64,000 bases of DNA from contig OY540820.1 in NCBI GenBank assembly GCA_961205875.1, positions 4,650,001 to 4,714,000 on the forward strand, given 5' to 3'. The notes below the pieces were generated by a model. It ran no database searches and was not told the origin of the DNA. It was given only the letters and a program-made list of their open reading frames with translations. Of the stretch, positions 22,701 to 34,700 are shown piece by piece. Numbering within the stretch: the first letter of the stretch is position 1; each line of letters begins with the position of its first letter. The stretch is from Sialis fuliginosa. Taxonomy: Eukaryota; Arthropoda; Insecta; Megaloptera; Sialidae. The position numbers and the translations under genes are program-made.

Positions 22701-25700
22701 TATATTTAACAGTTTTTGAAGTCGGTGCCAAATCAATAAAAAAAAATTTATGTAATAAAAACTGTTAAATTGAATTATTATTAATATACTTTTCAGTGTT
22801 TTTAGGGTCTTTTTAGAGTAGTTTTTTTTAGGTTTAGCCTTGTGTGTTTGTAATTGGATAGCACTTATACGTTATTAACAAATTCAGAATATTAAATAGA
22901 TACTTTATTTTGAATTTCAGATTACACAGACACGATGAAAGTAACAGTATACAAAAATCAGAAGGCGTTAGTATCCCTACGAAGGTACGACACAAAATCG
23001 TTGTCATGGGAGCTGCGAAAGTGGGAAAATCTTCGCTTATCACGCAATTCTTGTATGGCACATTCTCTAACAAATATAAACCCACGATTGAGGAAATGCA
23101 CCATGGTGATTTCAATGTACAGGTAAGATTTTAATATTTGTTAAAGGTGACAGCTTTTTCAGTTGCACGTGATTATCAGAAAATAAATGCATTCATGGAA
23201 TTAAAAATGTAAATAAATTGACTAAAATTAAACAGATTTGAAAAAAACGAAAACTACCTTGTTTAGAATGAAAAAACCTTTCAAATGAGATATCACTTGC
23301 CCTATCATGTTATTTAAAATTTTAAGGGTTGTGCTCATAGCGTAGAGGGTTGAAAAGATTCTTGCAAAAATTTTATTGCAAAAGATGTCCCCCTTGAAAG
23401 CAAAATCGACGTGTTCGAGCGTTTTTACAAAATCTTATTTTAACTGACCAAAACCGCGACCATTTCGTTTTCGTTGCGCCACCCTGTATATTATCCAAAA
23501 AATTAAAGGAATAAACAATTACATTTTTTTTAGTGTTTTTTGAAGAGCTATATATCTTTGTGAAAAATGGGCGTATTGAAATTTAAAAAAAAAAGCATAT
23601 TAAAGCTTCCAGTTTCTAGTTTTTAGATTTTTTAGCATAACATTTTATTGAGTTACGGTTATCGAGCAATCATAAGAAATAGTGGGACAGAAATAATTTC
23701 ACGGGGTCGGGAAATTTTAATATACAGGATGTTCACAAGAACTGAATGATCATTGCTAAATTCGTTATTATTGAAGCTAAAAGATCAAAGTATCTGTATT
23801 TTTTCCGGGATGAATAATGGTGGTGTCAAAAAAAAACAATTGAATTTCAGAGATATAATGTACTGGCGCCAGTCTTGGATATATGACCCCAATAATGGCT
23901 ATTTTTAAATTAAAAATACTGAATTAGAAATATTTGTTGATATTTGATTACTACCATTTCTGAATATTAATCTATATACATTTAACTGTCTTACAGCGTG
24001 ATTTGATGACAATCAACCAATAATAGGTGTCAAAATGGTGGACATTTAAACTAATTATTAGTATTATTTATTTATTAATTATTATATTATCATTGAAACT
24101 GCTTTACATTGTTTCAAATTTGACAATTCTTTCTTTTATTTCTTTTGTTTCGTAGTGATTATCATTTTGTAATCAAAGTCCATCACTGCGTGCTCATTAA
24201 TGGTGAAAAAACATAAAGAAAATAAAAGACTATAATTTAAAAATCAAACAAAATTTATCGACTTTGGTAATTAAATTGATTAAATAAAGAGTTATTTGTT
24301 TTATTAGTAACATGAGTTCATGAGAATTACAAAAAAAGAAGCCCGTCAATCACAAAAACAGTAAACCTTGCTCTTATAGCGGCCATAACTAGTGCCAGTA
24401 ACTTATTGCCATATACCTTTTTTTAAATGGTTTAGCCTGTATATTATTAAAATATTAAAAAAAAGTAATTTGAAGTTAACAATTCAAGATTTTAATTGAT
24501 TTAATAGAAAAGCTGCAATTTTTTAAATACTTATTGCCAAGTAATTTTCTTTAAAAATATTTTTGATTATTTTTACCAAATTTAGACCCATAACTCTTAA
24601 AATACAAACTACATTAATGTATATTACAAAATAGTTATATAATTTGTATTTGTCGGTTTCCATTAAGTTATACATATATACAGAGTGGTCCGATTTGGGA
24701 TACAGATATTTTAAGAGCTGATTCCTTGACTCATTGTGAGTAAAATATTGTACAGGAAGGTTGGGTCTATCTTCAACACCCTCTGAAGATACAGGCTGTT
24801 TAAAAACATCCTTCAGAGTTACAAACAAAGATTATCTCATAACTTCCAAAATAACGTAACTAGAGCAACCACAATGAGTAAAATATGTTTATTTTTTTGA
24901 AAATTTTTAAGAAAATTACATTTTTCCCCAAAAGTACCTATAGTATGTGGTTTTTTTTTTATCATTATTTTGGTGTGTCATAATGTTACCTACAAATTCA
25001 TTATACCAAGTTTAGCCTGGGTCTTACAGTTTTCCAGTTATAAAATATAAATGACTACATATTTTGCTACCTACTCTATTAAATGAAACATTCATAATTT
25101 TGTTTTGTTTATAATTACATAATTTTATTGTTAATGTGAATTTACATAATTTAAAACCTATTATGTAATTATAAACGACCATCCTGTATAATAATACAAG
25201 TCCCTGGTTCTAATTATATATTCCTGTTTAAAACGATTGTAAAATACATATCATATTAATCATAACACTCCAATAAAAAATATGTTCAATACAAATGTTG
25301 AACGGCTCAGTTAACGCTGTTGAACAGTGTCAGGCAGAATTTCCTTTGATGTACCAACACGATATGGTTCGTTTGTTTCTCGCCTCAGACGATACCCGAG
25401 GTGATTTAACAAGGCAAGCTTCGTATACGTACACTTTGAAGGATTAATATGTCTTTGGAGCTTGGTCCATTTGTAATTAGAGTTGTACACTATGATACAC
25501 GTAAATATCGGTATTGATTACTGAAGTCTCATCTCGATCTCGAAATTAACAATTGACTGTCTCGTCTTAATCTCTGAAAATAATAGTGATACAAATCTGA
25601 AAAATAGGTATATGTTATCGGCACTCACTATTTAATTACACAGGTCGATATAATTTTTGTTGTTTCTACAACTGTCGGAACTCACGATATATATTTAAAG

Positions 25701-28700
25701 TGAATATTTTAACGTCACTACTATTATATTATTATTATTGACACTGTAATATAATATAATCAGACCCGGATTTACCATGCAGGCAGAGTAGGCAGCTGCC
25801 TAGGGCGGCAAGAATTGAAGGGCGGCAAATTTTGGTGGAAACTTTGAAAACTTATTATATTCGTGGGAATTGAATTTGATTTTGATTCCATTATCGATGA
25901 GTTTGCCATCCGAAAATCGAGACGTAAAAATTTCAACCCATAAGCAATAATTTTTCTATACATGTAACTCAAGCAGGATTAAAATAAAGAAGGTCTTTCA
26001 GTGTTTCCTAATGTAACTTTATAAAAATTTATAAAATTTGAAACCGACGCGACCAAAAAAAAAAGGTCCTGAGTTTTATTAAAAAAAAGTTTTATTAAAT
26101 TGTTAGTTTCGAGGGGGGGGGGGAAATTTTCGTAACTGCCTAGGGGCAACAAATTTCTAAATCCGGGCCTGAATACAATATATATAATATATATATATAT
26201 ATATAAGAACGTATGCTATAGAAATAATTTAACGAAGCTGTAAAAATTGCAGAATTTGTAGAAAACACAATTTTTATAATTTAATATATTTTCTTAAAGA
26301 AATACCATATAAAACAGGGCTGGCCAACTCGCGGCCCGCGACGCTATTATGTGCGGCCCGCGGCCACATATGAACAAATCACGTTTTTATAATGTTTATT
26401 TTAAGTATCAGGTGTTTCAGAATGACTGAGGTTAGTTTTAATTTCCCATTGATTTCTTTTAATTTTTTTGTTCTTTTTATGTGACTTAACTATTCATTTT
26501 AATTGATAATAATGTTTTATAATATAACAAAAAAATTGAAATTTGAAATATTTTTGGGAATAAATAAAACCATTATTTATTAGTATTTAAAATAGGTACT
26601 TAATACCATACATATATATTTTGTTGTTGATTAAATATATTTTTTTAAATTTACTATGATTGAACACTTGCTTGTTTTTCCCCCTCGGATAGTATGAGAC
26701 AAATTGCAACCCTGTGCGGGTCGAAATATTGAGTTTTTTCTTGTTATTTATTTATTATACAAAATCGTAAATATCTCAGTTTCTATGCGAGGTAGTGGGT
26801 AATTTTTTCACTAAAACTCCTAACACTTATGTAGAATTTTTCGCACTGGATCGAATAATATCAATTACTACTCTTCATCTGTGACAGGGGGCGAAATATT
26901 GAAGGTCGGCTATATATATAAAATCCTATGAAAATTAGCTCTGCGTTTTTTATGCTAATTCATTTAAGAGTTTAAGGAGGGGGAGTTAAGTCATTATATT
27001 ATAAAATTGATTATATAAGCTATATATATTGGGTTTTTATTTATTGCTCTATGATTATTAGTTCCGAAGATATAAATGTGACATATTTTCGTTACATTCA
27101 TGTATCCGAGGTTATAAAAAAAATGATTAGAAAAAAATTCAAAACCGGAAAATCGAATTTTTTTTACAACATTTCTTATTATCTGTGGCCCTCAGAAAAT
27201 TTTAGGTCGTCAATGCGTCCCGCGGTACAATTTGGGTTGGCCAGGCCTGATATACATAGAACAATGTTATATTAATTTAAGATAATAATCTCTGTATTTA
27301 TATTTAAAATATAATAATAGTGACGTTAGACGTGAATTCCGGCCGGAATTCCGGTACACCTCTAGTAACTACTTGAATAAGTGATTTCGGAGGTTTTAGA
27401 CGTGCTGTAACCGTTGCTTAAATTGCTCCATCACGTCAGGTTTTTGAGATAGCCTAACCTAAAAATGCAAAAATGACGATTTTGGCAATATTATGAATTT
27501 TTAGTGATTATGAACAAATTCTAACTCGAGATTTTAACAGAATAACACGTTTTGAAGGTCCCTGAATCACGTACGACCTTTATCTCAATGACGTCTGTGT
27601 GTCTGTCTGTGAACGCTCTACAGTCAAAACGGTGAGACTTACAGACATGCAATTTTAAACTACAGATTCTTGTATACTCTAGATGTGCACCTCCTATTTT
27701 TGAAAACCATCACTAAACCGGAAACTGATGTTAATATTTGAATTTTTCGAATTATTTTTGAAACGGTGTGCAGAAGAAAAAAATGTTTTAGATTAAAGTT
27801 ATAGAAAATGCTATTATCTATAATTCATATTTTTGTTAATTTTTCTCCCCAAAAATTTTTTTAAGGAAATAGTCGATTTTATTTAATTTTTGAATTTTTC
27901 GAATTATTTTTTAAACGATACTAGAAAAAAATGTTTTAGATTCAAGATACAGAGTATATTATAATCTATAAAAGCTGATGTGATAGAGCAATTAACGGAT
28001 TCGAAATCACTTATTGAAGTAGAAACAATAAAACAAAATTATTTTTATATCGGCCTATGTTATTATTTAATTAAGTACGCCTTTCAAATCACCTTTTGAA
28101 ATTCCTTTCGAACTTTTCCAACAACGATAAGATTTCTGGGAACTTATTGAACGCTGCCGGCGTTAAAAAATTCTCAATGCACGGTTTCTTCAATTCGTAG
28201 AAGGATGTTTTTTTATGTACACGAATTTTATTCAATGTGTAGACGAATAGGTTGAGTTAGGGGTGCTACACCCTTGAGAGTTGGTTTTATACATACATAT
28301 ATTACAAATATTTATATAAATTCATCAATTGAGTAGGTGTTTATTTGCATATACAAATATTGCTGTAAATAATACTAAATATTTAAAAAAGCGTATTTAT
28401 ATTTATTTATTTATTGAACACATTAAAAGTATTTTCAAGCAATATTGAAGATACGATAAGCTTTTTGATCGTTTTAGAATGAGATAAAAAAAATGTTCTC
28501 CGATTTCTAAATTTTAAATTGATCTTTCCGTTTTACGTCAAGAAAAACACTTTTTGTTCCGTGTCTGTCTGTCTCCTGAATCCTTGTCACACGCATAACT
28601 CATGAACCACTGAACCGATATTATTGAAACTTGGTTGGATGGTTGGGTCTGGCTTGAGGACAGTCCCATTTCAAAATCATCAAAATCGTGTGTATGGGGG

Positions 28701-31700
28701 AGGGGTGACACCCCAAAAAAATTATTTTTTCAAGATATCTCAAGAATGACACATGTTTCGTGAAAATTGTATAGAATATTTTATGTAGAGCATTCAAATT
28801 CTCTACTCTACAAAGTTTATAATTTAAATAGTTTATATTATAATAAATTTAGATTTAGACTGAAATTGTCAAAAATTAAAAATAATCAGGTGCGTCTTAA
28901 GGAAAATTTCGAACTAATATTTTTTAATAAAATTGTATAAAAATTAAATGGTTAATCAAAGCTAGGCAATTTATCTGAGCACTATCAGTTTTTTATTTAA
29001 ATTGTTCAATAATTAACTACCTTTGATAAATTTGGCACGAGGAAGCACTGTGCATTTACTTGGCAAATGTTTTTTTTAAATAAGTCTTAATACTAAAAAT
29101 AAGTATGCACTTGAAATAAATGTAAAAAAAAACATCAAAAACATTAACATTAAAATATCACGTATTTTACCTCTTTGTAATTTGTATTTTTTTACATTTG
29201 TATATAAATTCCACTTGTTTTTCATCGTGTGAATTCTCACATGAAAAGTTGTTTTCGAGGGAGTGATTTAAAACCCTTGGTGAATTTGACATATGGAAAT
29301 GTAGGCTTTTTGATTCCATTCAAAAATAGATTTATATTTCAGTTTATTGACTAAGACTTGGATACGAGATGAGACGAGAGTCTGGTAGTTATAAATGATA
29401 TACTCGTCTCAATATCGTCTTGTGAAAATTGTTTCGTTTTCTAACAAATTAGATCTTATATGAATTTTTTTAACGAAAAATATTTTTTTATGTAAAGGTA
29501 AGGTATAGTGTACTCGCAAAAACCGAAGTTGGAGCCTTAAGTCGGACATTCGTAAAAAATACCTTTTGCTTCCTCGCAATATCGAAGATACGAGAAGCTA
29601 TGTGATCGTTTCAGATTGAGACAAAAAAAAAGTTCTCCAATTTCAAAATTTTAAATTTATTTATCCGTTTCACGTCAAGACAAACACTTTTCGTTCCGTG
29701 TCTGTCTGTCTGTCCGTGTGTCCGTGTGTCCGTCCGTCCGTCTGTCCCCTGAATCCTTGTCACACGCATAACTCATGAACCACTGAACCGATATTATTGA
29801 AACTTGGTCGGATGGTTGGGTTTGGTTTGAGGACGGTCCCATTTCAAAATCATTAAAATCGTGTGTAAGGGGGAGGGGTGACACCCCAAAATATTTATTT
29901 TTTCAAGATATCTCAAGAACGACACATGTTACGAGAAAATTTTATAGAATATTTTTTGTAGAGAATTAAATTTCCTATAATATGGGTCTACTACGTTTGT
30001 TGTAAAATATTCCCTTACAAAGATTTATCTAAATTAATTTTAAAAATTCGTGTTTTGTTTTTCTAAATTGATATTTGATTGGATATATTAAGTGTCATTT
30101 TGACGTTTTAAATGTCACTTTGGCGTTTTAAATGTCACTTCGACGTTTTAAATGGCATTTTGACATTTGCATAAATTTAGATTTAGATTGAAATTGTCAA
30201 AAAATTAAAAATATATGAAAAAATATTCAGGTGCGTTTTAAGAAAAAATTCGAACTAAGATTTTTTAGTAAAATTTGTATAAAAATTAAATGGTTAACCA
30301 ATGCCAGGCAATTTGTATGAACACTATCGGTTTTAGTGAATTTAGCACGAGGAAGCACTGTGCATTTACTTGGCAGATGTTTTTTAATATTCTTAATAAA
30401 TAAAAATGCTAGAAAAAATTATATTTATACAGTTCAAAACCTCAACTACAAAATAGAATTGAAGTTTTTGTAATACAAAAATCTATGATATATGTACATA
30501 TATTATTGAACAAAAATTGTACAGTGAAAAGTTTAAATTAATTTTAAAGAGAAAAAATAGTATTATTTGTTGCCGTGGAAAAAAAAAACATAAAAAATTA
30601 CCTGCATGGTTATAAATTCTTAAATATGATCAATATTGTTATTTTTTGATAATTTTAGAATAAAATATTCGGCCCTTCAAGCTAAAGTATACGGAAAAAA
30701 CATAATTTTGTTTATTTTCGGCTTAGAACGGCAGCATAGTTCCCCCAAATTAGCAGGAAATGAATTAGATCGAATCAGTCTGATTAATAATTTCTGTATC
30801 AGCTAAAATTTGAACATACAGAAGATAAAAAAAATTGCAAAACTAGCTTTTGTACAAAATAATGTTGCAAGCTGGCTTTTTATTGTCAGATTTACAGAAC
30901 AGAGTTGTATTTATACACGTAGCTCGACCTGTTTGTTATTAGTGGCGTTAAATGTAATCTCTGTTCAAACAATTCTATTGGGTAACTGTTTTAAAATTGT
31001 ATTACGTGGCGCAAAACTTACCAAGGTACTGGTGCCAGTTATGGCCACTATAAGAACAAGGTTTAGGTACTGTTTTTGTGATTGACGAGCTTCTTTTTTG
31101 TAATTCTCATGAACTAATAAAACAAGTAACTATTTATTTAATCAATTTAATTACCAAAGTCTGCAAATATAGTTTGTTTTTAAATTATAGCCTTTTATTT
31201 TCTTTATGTTTTTCACCAGTAATGGATAAAGTAAAACCAGTAATGAGCACGCAGTGATGGACACTTGCTAATGATAAGTACTACGACACAAAAGATATAA
31301 AAGAAAGAATCGTTAAATTTGAAACAATGTAAAGCAGTTGCTATGATAATATAATATAATATAATTAATAAATAAATTATACTAATAATTAGTTTAAATG
31401 TCCACCATTTTGACACCTATTGGCCGATTGTCATCGAATCACGCTGTAAGACAGTTAAATGTATATAATATTAATATTCAGAAATGGTAGTTATCAAATA
31501 TCAACACATATTTCTAATTCAGTACATTTAATTAAAAAATAGCTATTACTGGACACATGCACAGCCGCCATGCGGAAGACAACTTTTCTTTACGTTTTGA
31601 TGGTAGTACAAGAATAAATTAAAATTAAATATCCAAGAAAACATTTTTTGTAGCATACGTAATCCTACAGTATTTTTTAAAATCACGTAAAACAAATTAT

Positions 31701-34700
31701 ATTTTTATATTTTATTAAAATAAAACAGTTTAGATTTTGTACAATTTACTCTTCTTATATTATATAAAAAGCGTCAGATAAGTGTGAAAGGAAGTTTGAA
31801 GATTGAAGTAAAGAGGAATAAGAAAAATCTCCGTATTCACGCAAGAACCAAAACTTACCTATATATAGCTTAACTCAATTCTGTCATCGACGGATGAAAC
31901 CCAATTCCAAATATTCAAATTACCAAATCATTGCCTGCGCTATTCTTAGAAATTTAATTATCATGGATTTTACATATGTACAACATATATGAATGAATAA
32001 ATGTTTATCATAACAAATAATATATATATACACATAGGTATATATTAATCAATAAACATATATATTTATTATAATGTATTGTAATGGACTTGTTATTTTC
32101 AAGTTTTTCATCCAATTCAGGTGTCACCAAACTTTTCGAGAAACGGGCCGGATCGAATTTTTTTTAAACATGGAGGGCCGGACAAAAAATATTCTTGTTG
32201 GAATCCTATTAGAACATTTATTTACATGTGCAATTAGCTATGTAAATAGAGTATATATCGAAAATAATGGAAAAGATCTATTCAAATTTCAAATGTAGAT
32301 ATATAAAATTAATATTTCTTATATGTATAAAAAATATTTATAATAATAATAATTATAAATTATATATAAAAATCAGGGGCCGGATGAAAAACTTTGAAGG
32401 GCCGGATTCGGCCCGCGGGCCGTAGTTTGGTGACCGCTGATCTAATTCAATGCTTGCTACACTTATTTGAAAAATGGTCCCTTATGAATGTGGATCTTGG
32501 CTTCTGGATGTAATAGGCTATTGATTATACCGGAAAATAAGAGGTAAAAAGGAACAATTGCGTTAAAAGGTTTTTATTATTTTATATGTTTGTTTGACAT
32601 CTACAGATAATAAAATCACAAAGTGATACTAAATTCACCCTTGCATTTTTGAGGGGGGGGGGGTTAAACCAGTCACTTTTCAATATTTTTAGTATAACTC
32701 GAAAACTAAGCAGAATTGGACAATTTTACAAGAATAATTTTTATAGAAAATTGAATTTCCCATAAAAATGGAAGGTTAAAAAAAATTTTATGCAAGAAAT
32801 TATTAAAAAACAAATCAAAAAATATTTTTTCTTTGAACCTAAAAACGTGAAATTTAAGACATGTCTTTATTTTATGACGTTAGCACCCAATAAGAAAGGG
32901 TTTTTTTAAATTAAAACCAAACAAAAAAAACAAAAATAATTTTTTTAATTATAATAAGAAAGAATTTGTCAAGTGCGTTACGAGCCTCGCGTATTAGTGC
33001 CCCGTACCGTTATGTTAATTTAATTTGAATTATTTTTGAATTTCTGTCTGTGATCGTATAGCCAAAACGGTAAGACTTACAAACATGAAATTTTAAACTT
33101 AAGATTCTTATATAAAAAAAAAACTACTTAATCGGAAACGTGTGTTTACTATGTATAATAAAATGTTTTAAATAAAAGTTATATTTAATGTTTTTATGTA
33201 TAAAATGCCTTATTAGTATTTTCAAATAAGGTATCTTTTGAAAGATACAGTCCTGTGCAATTTATTTTAGTAAATGATTGTATCGAACGCGATTTTTGTT
33301 ATTTAAAATATATTAATTCAGAGAAAAAGTACAATAAAAATAATATTGTTTTAAATCACAATAAAATAACAAAGCATTTTTTTTGTAAATGTTTTGAACA
33401 AATGTTTTGTTTTTACATAAAAAAATCCACCCACAAATAAAAAATAAAAATATTATAACTGGGTAAATTTTGTCTGAAAAGTTTTTCTATAAGCAGCTTA
33501 ATTTTCGAATTAAAAATTCATTATGTTTTATTTTAAATACCCAACATAATATAAAATCACGAAAACTACGCCTTTAAGCATAAAATGTAATTTGTTATCA
33601 AATACAAATCCCCTAATCATAAAAATTGTAAGAGTTTAGACTTACACGTGTTTCAATAGCAATGCTATCGTCATCAGAGTCTAAACTCTTACAATTTTTA
33701 TGGTTAGAGCATAGACATAGAGAATGGACCACGCATCAGACTCGAAAACAGAATCGTGTCAAAAGAAAGAGATAGAAACAGGTTTGGGATATACTTGTCC
33801 TTTTTTAAACAGGAGTATAACTATTTCATTCTTGGCCCCGAACATTAAAAATATTCATAGATATACTATATAAAGAGGTTAAAAAAAAAATAAAAAAAAA
33901 CAATTATTGATTTCTAAATAATATAAGTTTCGAATTTTTTGACCCAATGTTAATATCTTGTTCTTCTTTTTTCGTAGCTTCGTAATGTAACCTAATATCA
34001 AAAAAAATATTTAAAATTTTGTAGTAAGTAAATCTTTTGTAGTAAGTAAATCTTGTATGTGCTGTTTGTAAGTGCAATCCACCTCATCATTTTGTAGCAA
34101 CCACATGGGAATTGATTTAAAACTATTTTTTATTAATATATATTTAATATTTTTGGTAGCAAAAATGTAATTTTCCCGAAATATCCGTTCATAATTTTGC
34201 AAATTTCTATCAGATCAATTGATGTTTTTTTTTAAATTTCCTCGATGAAATATGAACCATTATGGTATGTTTATTGTTTATATTATTTACTTTTCTAATA
34301 AAAAACTTATTGCACAAAAATCACAAGATAGATATACAAAAATATATCGGACAGAAATACTACCCTGAACTATATAGTAAGCTACCAATCAGATTCTTAG
34401 AAAAAGAGATAGATATATTCCAAACTACACTGCATCTCTCTCTCACTTTTTGAACAGATGTTACACTATTGTGTTAATACAGAATGTACTGTCCATTTTC
34501 TATGTCTATGAGTTAGGGGATTTGTATTTGATAAATCATAACCATAGTTTTTGTCTGTTGTTTGTTACAATTTGTTGTTATTTTGTTTTTACTTATAGGG
34601 TGTGCACTTAACATTAGATATTTTGGACACGGCTGGATCGTACGAATTTCCGGCAATGCGGGCTCTGTCGATATCATCAGCAGATGCGTTCGTGCTTGTA

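Larger units (their letters stand above)
25677..27362. mobile_element. GGTGTACCGGAATTC MITE, split by two insertions
   Basis: The right end GAATTCCGGTACACCTCTA and the interior match the element at 3103-3411. The left end is worn ('cggaactcacgatatat'). The copy is interrupted by hAT-type elements at 25761-26171 and 26315-27249. Confidence 0.65.

Noticed and set aside
22935-23126. 63-codon frame starting ATG inside the P-loop exon
   Set aside because: It overlaps the GTPase frame in another phase; only the GTPase frame shows conserved motifs.
30810-31085. 91-codon open frame with hydrophobic stretches
   Set aside because: It runs directly into an AGGTACTGG MITE terminus and shows no domain; its end is transposon sequence.
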